NCBI RefSeq assembly: GCF_050908235.1
Contig: NZ_CP194340.1
Strand: one strand, 5' to 3'
DNA length: 64,000 nucleotides
Source: Pseudoramibacter alactolyticus
GTDB lineage: Bacteria > Bacillota > Clostridia > Eubacteriales > Eubacteriaceae
Below are positions 31,102-39,659 of this stretch, one piece after another. The notes under the pieces were generated by a model. The model saw only the letters and a list, made by a program, of their open reading frames with translations. It made no database searches and was not told the origin of the DNA. Each line of letters begins with the position of its first letter. Position 1 is the stretch's first letter. Made by a program: the position numbers and the translations under genes.

Positions 31102-32609
31102 TGTGCGTTCTCCGAAAGGCGGCTCAAAAAGGCGGAGAGGGCATCGGACATATCGGATTTGGTGCAGACGTGATCGTGCTGATTGGGGCGACTTTCCAGA
31201 CCGGCCAGCGGCGCGGGAATGGGCACTCCCGTTTGATCAGCCAGCGCATCCAACACGGCGAAGTCGTTCATATCCGCCGGAATGCGGCCAAAGATGCTTT
31301 CGTACACGTGGTGGGCAAATTTATAGGGGCTGGCGGTGGAAAGCACCACGGCGGGGGTGGTGTCGCCGGTGGTCAAGCGGTAATTATCATAAACCCGGCT
31401 GGCCACGGCGGTGTGGGGGTCCATCAAGTAACCGTGGTCCCTGAACATGGCTTTGATGGCCGATGCGGTGGCCTTTTCGTCGGCACAGCCGCCCCAGAAG
31501 CGGGCGTCAATTTTGTCGCGTATGGCCTGGGGGATGGTGTAGATGCCGTTCATACTCAATGCCTGCATCTGGCCGGCCACAAAATCGGTGTCGTCGGAAA
31601 GATCGTAGAGCAGACGCTCGAGATTGCTCGAAATTAAAATATCCATCGACGGCGACATGGTTTTATAAAAGGGGCGGTTGCGGTTGTAGTCGCCGGTCTT
31701 AAAAAAGTCCGTCAGCACGCGGTTGGCGTTGGAGGCACAGATCAAACGCCCGACGGGCAGTCCGATAAGCGATGCGTAATAACCGGCCAGAATATCGCCG
31801 AAGTTGCCGGTGGGCACAACAAAGTTGACAGCATCGCCCAAAGCGATGGCGCCGCGTTTAATCAATTCGCCGTAGCTATAGAAATAATAGATCACCTGGG
31901 GCAGCAGCCGGCCGATGTTGATGGAATTGGCTGAAGTCAGTTGAAACCCTTTGGCTTGAAGATCCCGGTTAAAAGCCGTATCCGAAAAAATGCGCTTCAC
32001 ACCATTTTGCGTGTCGTCAAAATTGCCGTCGACGCCAACCACACAGGTGTTTTGGCCCGTTTGGGTGAGCATTTGCTTTTCCTGAATCGTCGAGACGCCG
32101 TCTTTGGGGTAATAAACGATGATATCGATGTCCGGAACATCAGCGAAGCCTGAAAGGGCAGCCTTGCCGGTATCACCAGAAGTTGCCGTGAGGATCACCA
32201 CTTCGCGGTTGATATTTTGGATACGCATGGCTGTTGTCATGAAGTGGGGCAGAATGGTTAATGCCATATCTTTAAAGGCACAGGTGGGCCCGTGATAAAG
32301 TTCGAGAAAATAGCGATCGGCAGCCCGATGGACGGCCACGGGTGCATTCCCTTCAAAAAGACCGGTTTCATAGGCTTGGGTCACACAGTGGCGGATTTGG
32401 TCCTCAGAAAAATCATCGAGAAAAAGATTGAAAATCTCACAGGCCAAATCACTGTAGTTCATGTCGGTGATCGCTGAAAGATCGATTGATTTTTCATGAA
32501 TAAAAGACGGAACAAAAAGGCCGCCATCTGCGGCAAGGCCTGAGATAATTGCCTGAGATGCAGAAATATTTTGTTGTCCGCCGCGGGTGCTGATGTACTT
32601 TTGATTCAT
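31098..32609 (-). CDS. thrC: Threonine synthase
   Basis: 503-residue PLP enzyme converting O-phosphohomoserine to threonine. N-terminal STRGGQQNISASQAI and the PLP lysine in YHGPTCAFKDMALT; SGDTGKAAL binds phosphate. It is of the longer fungal/E. coli-type class. GGAGGCAAT upstream of ATG 32609. First gene of thrC-thrB; divergent from hom across a 377-base spacer. No T-box or threonine leader peptide was recognised on its side. Confidence 0.96.
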   Translation of the reverse strand: MNQKYISTRGGQQNISASQAIISGLAADGGLFVPSFIHEKSIDLSAITDMNYSDLACEIFNLFLDDFSEDQIRHCVTQAYETGLFEGNAPVAVHRAADRYFLELYHGPTCAFKDMALTILPHFMTTAMRIQNINREVVILTATSGDTGKAALSGFADVPDIDIIVYYPKDGVSTIQEKQMLTQTGQNTCVVGVDGNFDDTQNGVKRIFSDTAFNRDLQAKGFQLTSANSINIGRLLPQVIYYFYSYGELIKRGAIALGDAVNFVVPTGNFGDILAGYYASLIGLPVGRLICASNANRVLTDFFKTGDYNRNRPFYKTMSPSMDILISSNLERLLYDLSDDTDFVAGQMQALSMNGIYTIPQAIRDKIDARFWGGCADEKATASAIKAMFRDHGYLMDPHTAVASRVYDNYRLTTGDTTPAVVLSTASPYKFAHHVYESIFGRIPADMNDFAVLDALADQTGVPIPAPLAGLESRPNQHDHVCTKSDMSDALSAFLSRLSENAQ

Positions 32610-32827
32610 ATTGCCTCCGATGGTAATAAATCTGATGGGTCGATGCCTGGTGTCGTTCAGAATAAGATCATGTCAGGATGCAATCACGGACAGGTGCTTT
32701 TAAAGATTAAAGGTGCGTCATCGAGGGGAAGAAAAGCACGGGGGAAGCCATAGATCAATATCAAGATCGAAATTTTGAAGAACTATGAAAAATAATGAAA
32801 GTCTTATGAAATCCCAAGAGTTAGTGA

Positions 32828-32856
32828 TTGCGGTTCTCACTTCTATATGATAAAAT
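32828..32856 (+). promoter_or_regulatory. Promoter of hom-lysC
   Basis: TTGCGG at 32828-32833, a 17-base spacer, TAAAAT at 32851-32856; gives a leader of about 125 bases. Confidence 0.62.
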
Positions 32857-32907
32857 GTTTTTCACCGAATTACAAGAAAATTTTCGTTTGCATTTTTTTA
32901 CATTATG

Positions 32908-32928
32908 TTGATATCGAGGGGATATCAA
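32908..32928 (+). promoter_or_regulatory. Inverted repeat in the hom leader
   Basis: TTGATATC-N5-GATATCAA, perfect 8-bp arms, 58 bases before the hom start and ~45 bases inside the expected transcript. Candidate operator. Confidence 0.5.
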
Positions 32929-32986
32929 ACGAAATAGGTATCGGAAATGGTCTTGGACCATGAAATTTTGAAGCGAGGTAAGAGGC

Positions 32987-34231
32987 GTGAAAATTGCGTT
33001 ATTAGGTTTCGGAACGATCGGGACGGGTGTTTACGAGCTGATCAATCTGAATAAGGGCCGGTTTTCTAACAACTTGGATGAACCCGTGGTCATCTCCAAA
33101 ATTTTGGACAAAGATCCTAACAAACACGTGGATCCGTCAGATCAGGTGTGCAAGATTGTAACGGATCCGGCGCTGATCATGGATGATCCTGAAATTCAGA
33201 TCGTTATTTCCCTGCTTGGCGGCATGGATTTCGAGTATAAAATGATCAAGGCGGCGCTGGAGCACGGTAAAAATGTGGTGACGGCCAGCAAAGCGGTGCT
33301 CTCGGAATATTTTGATGAGCTGACCGGTATTGCAGCCGAGAAGAATGTATTTTTGCGCTACGAAGCAGCCGTCGGTGGCGGAATTCCCATCATCGGCAGT
33401 TTAAAAGAAGAACTTAAAATCAACCGCATCGACGAAATCAAAGGAATTCTCAACGGGACCACCAACTATATTTTGTCGAATATGACAGAAAATGGCGCCG
33501 ATTTTGATGATACTCTCAAAAAAGCGCAGCAGATCGGCTTCGCCGAGGCAGATCCCACAGCGGATATTGAAGGTTACGACGTTTCTCGCAAACTGGCGAT
33601 TCTCTCGACATTGGCCTATGGCGGTGTGGTTCGTGACGAAGACATCAAGAAGCGTGGTCTTTCCGATGTATCGGCCATCGATGTGGAAATGGCCGGCGAT
33701 ATGGGCTATACCATCAAATATCTGGGGCACTCCAAATTGGTCAATAAAAACCAGGTTTATACCACTGTTGAGCCAGTGCTTTTCTCTAAAGAATCGATGA
33801 TGAGCAATGTTAATTCGGAGTTTAATATCATTTCGATTAAAGGGGATATCATCGGGGAACTGCAGTTTTACGGCAAGGGTGCGGGCAAAGATGCGACGGC
33901 TAATGCTGTGGTCGGTGACGCCCTTTATATTATCAATTGCTTGAAGGAAGATCGGGAACCTCCTTATAAAAAGTTGGATAAAAAATTGCATAAAATGGGC
34001 AACTCCGGATTTTCGGGGCGTTATTATCTGCGGGTGAATATCGCAGACAATGATGAATTAGCTTTTGTCATGTCGGTGATGGACGCTGACAAAGGCCGGG
34101 AAAATATTGTTATTTCCGATGAAGCGATTTTCTATACTACGTCGACCATTCAGGCTGATGTGTTTGACGGTCTGGTGGATCGCATCAAAGAATGTGTCAG
34201 CGATGTGTTCTATGCGCGCATTTATGAATAG
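32987..34231 (+). CDS. hom: Homoserine dehydrogenase
   Basis: 414-residue NAD(P)H-dependent reductase of aspartate semialdehyde to homoserine. Rossmann start LLGFGTIGTGVYEL, catalytic domain with YEAAVGGGIPIIG, GILNGTTNYIL, the QQIGFAEADPTADIEG motif with the catalytic acidic residues, and a Lys/Asp dyad region. The C-terminal ~70 residues form an ACT-like domain (YYLRVNIAD, then FVMSVM). Start GTG 32987 with GAGGTAAGAGGC upstream. Followed 23 bases later by lysC. Confidence 0.95.
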   Translation: MKIALLGFGTIGTGVYELINLNKGRFSNNLDEPVVISKILDKDPNKHVDPSDQVCKIVTDPALIMDDPEIQIVISLLGGMDFEYKMIKAALEHGKNVVTASKAVLSEYFDELTGIAAEKNVFLRYEAAVGGGIPIIGSLKEELKINRIDEIKGILNGTTNYILSNMTENGADFDDTLKKAQQIGFAEADPTADIEGYDVSRKLAILSTLAYGGVVRDEDIKKRGLSDVSAIDVEMAGDMGYTIKYLGHSKLVNKNQVYTTVEPVLFSKESMMSNVNSEFNIISIKGDIIGELQFYGKGAGKDATANAVVGDALYIINCLKEDREPPYKKLDKKLHKMGNSGFSGRYYLRVNIADNDELAFVMSVMDADKGRENIVISDEAIFYTTSTIQADVFDGLVDRIKECVSDVFYARIYE

Positions 34232-34254
34232 AAGTCGGAATAATCGGAAATAAG

Positions 34255-35466
34255 ATGAAAGATTTAATCGTTCAGAAATATGGCGGGACATCGGTCGGTT
34301 CGGTTGAAAGAATAAAAATGGTGGCGCAGCGAATCGTTCACGGCGTGGATAATGGCAAGAAAATGATCGTCGTTGTATCAGCGATGGGCAAACGCACGGA
34401 TGAACTTGTCAGCATGGCTCAGGCCATCAACGAAAGTCCGCCGAGCCGGGAACTGGATGTGCTGATGGCGACCGGCGAACAGGAAAGCATTGCGCTGTTA
34501 GCGATGGCCATTCAGGCGATTGGTTACACGGTAATTTCACTGACTGGCGCGCAATGCGGCATCCGCACTTCGGATGTGCACCGTAAAGCGCGGATTGAAG
34601 GTATTGACACCGAACGTCTTGAACGGGAGCTGAGGGCTCATCAGGTGGTGATTGTCGCGGGGTTTCAGGGTATTGACGAAAATGACGAAGTGACGACACT
34701 TGGCCGCGGCGGCTCCGACACCTCAGCGGTGGCATTGGCTGCAGCCATGAGAGCCGAACGTTGTGAAATCTACACCGATGTGGATGGGGTTTACAATGCC
34801 GACCCACGTGTGGTGCCGGGCGCTCGGAAAATCGATCAGATTTCTTACGCAGAAGTTTTGGAAATGGCTGATCTTGGTGCGGGTGTGCTGCACACAAGAT
34901 CGGTTGAGTTGGCAGAGAAATACAAATTGCCGCTGGTCGTGCGGTCCAGTTTTAACGAGAATAGAGGAACCATTATCAAGGAGGACGTTAATCAAATGGA
35001 AAAGGTATTGGTCAGGGGGATTGCCCTTGATGAAAACATCGCAAAGATTTCAATTTTGGAAGTGCCGGATAAACCGGGGATTGCTTTTCGGCTGTTCACC
35101 TCGTTGGCGGTTGCCAATATTCACGTGGATATGATCGTGCAGAACGTCAACCGGACGGCGGTTAACGATATTTCGTTCACGGTGAACGTGGACGAATTGC
35201 AGGATGCGGTGGAAGTCTCCCAGAAGTTCGCCTTTGAAGTGGGCGCCCAGAAGGTTGAATTCGATCAGGGCGTGGCCAAGCTTTCGGTGGTGGGCACCGG
35301 GGTGGTGGCCAATGCAGAAATTGCCAGCAAGTTTTTTGAATCCCTTTATGAACTGGGCATCAATATTCTGACGATCTCCACCTCGGAAATCAAACTCAGT
35401 TGCCTGATCGACAAAGACCGGGCGAAGGAAGCGATGATTCACATTCACAAAAAATTTGAAATGTAA
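34255..35466 (+). CDS. lysC: Aspartokinase
   Basis: 403-residue kinase, first step of the aspartate family (lysine, threonine, methionine). Kinase domain: VQKYGGTSVGSVERI at the start, VVVSAMGKRTDEL, LGRGGSDTSAVALA, and YTDVDGVYNADPR. Two C-terminal ACT domains (about 265-330 and 345-403) imply feedback control by an amino acid. Start ATG 34255; ribosome site weak (GGAAATAAG). Encoded with hom as a two-gene unit ending at a terminator. Confidence 0.96.
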   Translation: MKDLIVQKYGGTSVGSVERIKMVAQRIVHGVDNGKKMIVVVSAMGKRTDELVSMAQAINESPPSRELDVLMATGEQESIALLAMAIQAIGYTVISLTGAQCGIRTSDVHRKARIEGIDTERLERELRAHQVVIVAGFQGIDENDEVTTLGRGGSDTSAVALAAAMRAERCEIYTDVDGVYNADPRVVPGARKIDQISYAEVLEMADLGAGVLHTRSVELAEKYKLPLVVRSSFNENRGTIIKEDVNQMEKVLVRGIALDENIAKISILEVPDKPGIAFRLFTSLAVANIHVDMIVQNVNRTAVNDISFTVNVDELQDAVEVSQKFAFEVGAQKVEFDQGVAKLSVVGTGVVANAEIASKFFESLYELGINILTISTSEIKLSCLIDKDRAKEAMIHIHKKFEM

Positions 35467-35474
35467 ACACCAAT

Positions 35475-35513
35475 AAAAAACATCCTGACGAAAATTCATC
35501 GGGATGTTTTTTT
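35475..35513 (+). terminator. Terminator after lysC
   Basis: AAAAAACATCC paired with GGATGTTTTTTT. It lies between the convergent lysC and thyX genes. Confidence 0.9.
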
Positions 35514-35536
35514 GTGTGCAAATACGGAGCGTGCTC

Positions 35537-36322
35537 TTATGGATTGGCCTTGTGAAGGGCGGCAAAGTGGGCGCGGACGCCTTGAATATCGCCACAGTAC
35601 ATATTGCCCTCCGGGCAAGGGCCATTCAGACAAGAAGGGCCGGCGTTTTTGAACAGCGTGGGAGCGACTTCCTTCACCAGCAAAAGCATCTGAGTCGCGC
35701 ATTCACGGATTTCCCACTGGGCGCGGTTGCAACAGCGATGGTTGAAAAAGTGAAGCAGTTCCCGGGCGTTCATCGTCATGACAATTTTGGTTTCACAGCC
35801 GTTGGGCAGCACATAACGCGCGTCTTCGATGGCTTTTTTTTCTGCCTTGCGGGCCGCCTCATCCTCGGAGAGCCCTTCGGCTAAAAAGGTTTTAAGATGC
35901 GCGGCTTTTAAGGTGTCGGTCAATTCATCATAGGCGGCCTGGTCGTCAGCCATGGCCGTAAGGTAGCGCGCTTTGGCCGCGGGGATCGCGGCGATTTCCG
36001 GCGGCACGATGTAATCAAATTGGCCCTCGGTGACATAGCGCTGGGATTTTTGACTGTAACTGGCCAGGCGGTGGCGCACCAGCTGATGGGTCAGGGAGCG
36101 GCTGACACCCTCAATGCCGAAGGTGAAGCTGACGTGCTCCACCGGGGACAGGTGGCCGTAGTTGGACAGTCGGTTTAAAAAGCTCTGGACTTTATCAGGC
36201 GTTTGGTTCGCCATAAGTTCGGGGATGCCGGAAGATGAATAACAAAGTTTGGCTGCCGCTGCGATGACCTTTTCCGGGTCCGGGGTGTGGGTGAGCAGGC
36301 TGACTTTTAAAGTGCTTTCCAT
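35537..36322 (-). CDS. thyX: FAD-dependent thymidylate synthase
   Basis: 261-residue flavoenzyme that methylates dUMP using methylene-THF. The ThyX signature is RHRLASYSQKSQRY, matching RHRxxSxxxxSxRY, and the NARELLHFFNHRCCNRAQWEIR segment is the other conserved block. Start ATG 36322, with AAGGAGGT seven bases upstream; an in-frame ATG 42 bases further up falls next to the palindrome and is rejected. The C-terminal tail has several Cys residues (AGPSCLNGPCPEGNMYCGD). Its use of methylene-THF ties it to the folate genes in the window. Confidence 0.96.
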   Translation of the reverse strand: MESTLKVSLLTHTPDPEKVIAAAAKLCYSSSGIPELMANQTPDKVQSFLNRLSNYGHLSPVEHVSFTFGIEGVSRSLTHQLVRHRLASYSQKSQRYVTEGQFDYIVPPEIAAIPAAKARYLTAMADDQAAYDELTDTLKAAHLKTFLAEGLSEDEAARKAEKKAIEDARYVLPNGCETKIVMTMNARELLHFFNHRCCNRAQWEIRECATQMLLLVKEVAPTLFKNAGPSCLNGPCPEGNMYCGDIQGVRAHFAALHKANP

Positions 36323-36339
36323 ATGAGTACCTCCTTGAT

Positions 36340-36357
36340 GCGTTTGGTGCCAAACGC
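36340..36357 (-). promoter_or_regulatory. Inverted repeat in the thyX leader
   Basis: GCGTTTGG-TG-CCAAACGC, perfect 8-bp arms directly upstream of the thyX ribosome site. As RNA it would be a tight hairpin next to AAGGAGG; as DNA it looks like an operator. A TATAAT box for thyX lies ~65 bases further upstream (about 36417-36422). Confidence 0.5.
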
Positions 36358-36495
36358 TGATCAATTCATTTTGAAGCGGGCAGCGTCTGGAACGCGAACC
36401 GCCGATAAGTCAAATTATTATATCACAGTGACAAGAAAATCGTGCGCTTGTCGATAAATTTCAGCTATAATATCTTAATAGAGAGGCAGGACGAT

Positions 36496-37047
36496 ATGAA
36501 CAACAGCCAATTAAGACAGCCGGTGATGCCTGAACACTGCAAGGATTATCACTTTGTAACCGGGGAAAAGCATAAATATCTGGGCCGGTACTACACTTTG
36601 GTGGTGCAGCCGATTGGGGACGGCGAGGTTCCGCAGGTAGCGCTGCGCGGAGAATATCTTTATTTATCGGCCAAGGAACCCGCCGACATTGCAGCCAACG
36701 CCGGCATTTTGGATACCTGGTATCAGAAACAGGCGGAGGCAGTGTTCACGCCGATTGTGGCGGAAGCGGTGGTGAAGGCCATCCCCTATAATCACAAGCG
36801 TTTGCCGCAATTGCGCATTTATCGGATGGATAATCAGTGGGGAGCCTGTAATCCGAAAACCGGCGTGTTGATTTTGAACCTCGAGCTCATCAAAGTGCCG
36901 GAGGCTTGCATCGCCTTTGTCGCCCAGCACGAGGTGCTGCATCTGAGTTTTCCCAGCCACAACAATGCATTTTTCTCAGCGCTTAAAACGTTGATGCCCA
37001 ACTGGATGGAACGAGAAAAAACGCTGAGAACCCTTTATCCGATTTAA
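36496..37047 (+). CDS. YgjP-like zinc metallopeptidase (M48/DUF45 family)
   Basis: 183-residue protein of the YgjP/WLM-like family. Zinc site HEVLHLSFPSHN: HExxH and a third His five residues later. The preceding WGACNPKTGVLILNLELIKVP block is the family hallmark. Start ATG 36496 after GAGAGGCAGG; a longer frame overlaps the AT-rich promoter. YgjP relatives have been described as UTP pyrophosphatase or peptidase; activity not decidable here. Own terminator follows. Confidence 0.9.
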   Translation: MNNSQLRQPVMPEHCKDYHFVTGEKHKYLGRYYTLVVQPIGDGEVPQVALRGEYLYLSAKEPADIAANAGILDTWYQKQAEAVFTPIVAEAVVKAIPYNHKRLPQLRIYRMDNQWGACNPKTGVLILNLELIKVPEACIAFVAQHEVLHLSFPSHNNAFFSALKTLMPNWMEREKTLRTLYPI

Positions 37048-37062
37048 AGGACCAGAAGGCGA

Positions 37063-37097
37063 GCAGTCTGTTTCACGATTAAAGCAGACTGTTTTTT
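37063..37097 (+). terminator. Terminator
   Basis: CAGTCTG-N13-CAGACTG followed by TTTTTT. Confidence 0.87.
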
Positions 37098-37163
37098 ATG
37101 GGCAAAGCGAAAATCGTTATAATATAATGAATGGGATTGAATTGACAAGAAGGAGAAATCAAA

Positions 37164-37845
37164 ATGGAAGCAGGATTTATTTATCAACAGCCATTGGCAG
37201 CGATGTGGTGTGCGGCCTTTGGATGGGTTTGTGCACCTGGGCAGCCTCGGGGATGCTCGTGGGATGGACCGGATTCGTGGGCTGCACCGCCTATTTTGCT
37301 TCTGGCGGCAGTCGTGGTGGCTTCATTCGATCGGTTTGCAGCAACTACGCCGGCGTGGCCATCGGCAGCGCCATTTTGTCTTTGGGCAATTTAAGCTCCA
37401 ACGGCCCGATTTTCAGCGCACTGTGCAGCGGTTTTTTCACCGGTGTCATTTGTTACCTGGCCCACTGACCAAGGTGGTTGTTTGCGCTTTTACGGGCGGC
37501 TTCTCGACATTTGCTTCCGACGGCAATTGGCAGATGCTTTTACTTTGCCTGATGCTCGGCAACTTTGTGGGGCTGGGGAGCGATTATCTCGGCCGCTGGG
37601 TATTCGGGCGGTTTTTTAAAGGCCGTAGCGATAAAACCGACTGGACGATTTTTAAATTTTTGGACGTGAAATCAAAAGAAGAGTGGGCGCTGTTGATATT
37701 GAAAGAATTTAAGAAGAAAAAATTTTATCAAAGCTCCGAGAAGGGGCTTTTTAATTGCGATTATTTTTGTAGCTCGCAGCAGAAATTTTTTTGTGACGCG
37801 ATGGAAAATGTAGGCTCTTTTTTGCGAAAAGACAATTCAAACTAA
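37164..37845 (+). pseudogene. DUF1097-like membrane protein, at least two frameshifts
   Basis: AGAAGGAG and ATG 37164 give the natural start, but that frame loses meaning within ~12 codons. The membrane-protein reading (GLWMGLCTWAASGMLVGWTGFVG, then GGSRGGFIRSVCSNYAGVAIGS) is in a second frame that stops at 37468. It continues in a third frame (LTKVVVCAFTGGFSTFASD, then LLLCLMLGNFVGLGSDYLG). Joined, these give a ~160-residue, six-helix protein with DUF1097-like traits (small hydrophobic membrane protein with Trp/Gly-rich helices). A terminator at 37729-37752 lies inside the run-on tail, so the original stop was probably before it. Confidence 0.65.
37729..37752 (+). terminator. Terminator-like hairpin
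   Basis: AAAGCTCC-N5-GGGGCTTTTT. Lies within the run-on frame of the broken membrane-protein gene, supporting that the frame beyond it is not coding. Confidence 0.65.
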
Positions 37846-37993
37846 AAATAATTTTACAAAAAATAGTTGACAACAATTTATTTGGATGCTAATATAAAAG
37901 CACCAAAGGATGAACAACTCAATCCAACAGAGTTCTAAAAAAATTTCAGTGAATTTTCAGTTAATTCGAATTTCGTTAATAAGGAGATATAAG

Positions 37994-38947
37994 ATGAACA
38001 TTCAAAAAATTGTTGTCGCTGGCGGTGGCGTTCTCGGCAGTCAAATTGCATTTCAATCTGCTTACTGCGGTTTTGACGTAACCGTCTGGCTGCGCTCAGA
38101 CGCATCCATCGGACGCTCTCAGCCGAAAATTGATCGTCTGCATCAAATTTATCTGGCAGAACTGGCGGAAGCCAAAAATCAGATCGGCAGCAGCCATGCC
38201 AGCTTTTCCCGGGGCTTGATTGCGGATTCGGAAAAGCTGACACTCGATAAAATTGTCGAATTAGAGGCAGCGGCGGAAGCGGCTTACCAGAATTTGAAGC
38301 TGACCACAGATCTCGCGGAAGCCGTTAAAGATGTCGATTTGATCATCGAAAGTATGGCGGAAAACCCGGAAGCAAAACAAGACTTCTATAAAAAACTCTC
38401 GCCGTTATTAGCGGATAAAACCATTGTGGCCACTAACTCTTCCTCGATGGTGCCCAGTCAATTCAGAGATTTTGTGAAAAATCCCCAGCGCTATTTGGCC
38501 ATTCACTTTGCCAACAATATCTGGCGCAGCAATACGGCAGAAATTATGGGGCATGACGGAACCAATCAGGCCGCCTTTGATGCAGCGGTTGACTTTGCAG
38601 AGGCGATCAACATGGTGCCGCTAAAGGTGTTAAAAGAGCAGCCGGGCTATATTCTGAATTCCATGCTGATCCCCTTCCTGAATGCCGGTGAAAGCTTGCT
38701 GGCCAACGGTGTGAGCGATCCTGAAACGATTGATTTGGCTTGGCGTTTGGGAACGGGCAGCCCTCTCGGGCCTTTTCAGATTTTGGATATCATCGGTTTG
38801 ACAACAGCCTACAATGTGATGATGAACTATCCGGATGCCTCGGATCCGCAGTCGACCCATGGGAAGATCGTTGCCATCCTTAAATCGTATATCGACGAAG
38901 GTAAGCTCGGCATCAATGCCGGCGAAGGTTTCTATCAATATCGCTAA
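37994..38947 (+). CDS. 3-hydroxyacyl-CoA dehydrogenase family protein
   Basis: 317 residues from ATG 37994 (AAGGAGATATAAG upstream). NAD-binding domain with VVAGGGVLGSQIAFQSAYCGFDVTVW (G-x-G-x-x-G), DLIIESMAENPEAKQDF, and NSSSMVPSQ. The C-terminal 3HCDH domain follows after the H-F-A-N-N catalytic-region motif. In the family such enzymes oxidise 3-hydroxyacyl-CoA, including 3-hydroxybutyryl-CoA of butyrate formation. No other butyrate-pathway gene is adjacent; a nitroreductase follows 37 bases later, probably co-transcribed. Substrate uncertain. Confidence 0.88.
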   Translation: MNIQKIVVAGGGVLGSQIAFQSAYCGFDVTVWLRSDASIGRSQPKIDRLHQIYLAELAEAKNQIGSSHASFSRGLIADSEKLTLDKIVELEAAAEAAYQNLKLTTDLAEAVKDVDLIIESMAENPEAKQDFYKKLSPLLADKTIVATNSSSMVPSQFRDFVKNPQRYLAIHFANNIWRSNTAEIMGHDGTNQAAFDAAVDFAEAINMVPLKVLKEQPGYILNSMLIPFLNAGESLLANGVSDPETIDLAWRLGTGSPLGPFQILDIIGLTTAYNVMMNYPDASDPQSTHGKIVAILKSYIDEGKLGINAGEGFYQYR

Positions 38948-38984
38948 AAAATTATAAAATAATCGTAAATATGGAGGATAAAAA

Positions 38985-39554
38985 ATGAGTATTGTTGATG
39001 CAGTGAAAAAACGGCGCTCCGTTTATGATCTGAATAAAAAACTGCCGGTGCTGGAAGACCAGATAGTGAAGCTGATCTGCGATTTAACCGAATTGGTTCC
39101 GGATGCCTTTAATATGAAAAGTCAGCAGGTGGTCGTGGCGCTTAGCGACAAACAAAACGCCCTGTGGGACACGATTGATGATGCGTTTGGCGGCAAGGTC
39201 GCCAGAGAAAAGATCGACGGCTTCAAGGCCGCTGCCGGCACCGTGCTCTATTTCTATGATGAAGCCGTCGTGAAAAAATACCAGGAAGATTTTCCGCTTT
39301 ATGCTGTGAACTTTCCGATTTGGGCGCAGCAATCCAATGGGATGCTGCAGTTTTCGATCTGGGCAGGACTTCGAGAATTAGGCATCGGCGCCAATGTGCA
39401 GCATTATAATCCGGTGATTGACAACGCCGTGAAAAAATTGTTCAATGTGCCGGAAAATTTCGTACTGGTTGCCCAAATGCCCTTTGGCGGCATCAGCTCT
39501 GAACCGGCTCCAAAAGAAAAAGAAGATATCGGGAAACGGGTTAAATTAGCATAA
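38985..39554 (+). CDS. Nitroreductase family flavoprotein
   Basis: 189-residue FMN-dependent oxidoreductase. Start ATG 38985 after GGAGGAT. Typical opening VDAVKKRRSVYDLNKKLP (FMN phosphate binding by the RRS), the PDAFNMKSQQVV block, and a C-terminal MPFGGISSEP that closes the FMN site. Usually reduces quinones, nitro compounds or related electrophiles with NAD(P)H. Pairing with the dehydrogenase suggests shared control; terminator follows. Confidence 0.9.
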   Translation: MSIVDAVKKRRSVYDLNKKLPVLEDQIVKLICDLTELVPDAFNMKSQQVVVALSDKQNALWDTIDDAFGGKVAREKIDGFKAAAGTVLYFYDEAVVKKYQEDFPLYAVNFPIWAQQSNGMLQFSIWAGLRELGIGANVQHYNPVIDNAVKKLFNVPENFVLVAQMPFGGISSEPAPKEKEDIGKRVKLA

Positions 39555-39597
39555 GATGATTTCCCTTCCGCTAAAAATAAAATAACAATCAAACAAA

Positions 39598-39641
39598 AAT
39601 GCCGGTTGGATTTCGAACTGAATTTCCAACCGGCATTTTTT
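39598..39641 (+). terminator. Long-stem terminator
   Basis: AAATGCCGGTTGGA and TCCAACCGGCATTTTTT form a 14-bp stem. It separates the nitroreductase from the minus-strand pseudogene and may serve both. Confidence 0.92.
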
Positions 39642-39659
39642 CTGATTAATGAGAGGCAT

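Larger units (their letters stand above)
32610..32986. other. Divergent regulatory region thrC / hom
   Basis: 377 bases with no gene. On the hom side there is a promoter (32828-32856) and an inverted repeat (32908-32928). On the thrC side I see only the ribosome site and no clear promoter boxes. Confidence 0.6.

Noticed and set aside
31083..31637. 184-codon frame opposite thrC
   Set aside because: Gly/His-rich shadow of the threonine synthase gene.
32610..32830. T-box, lysine riboswitch or threonine leader peptide before thrC
   Set aside because: No T-box core, no lysine aptamer core and no Thr-rich short frame could be found.
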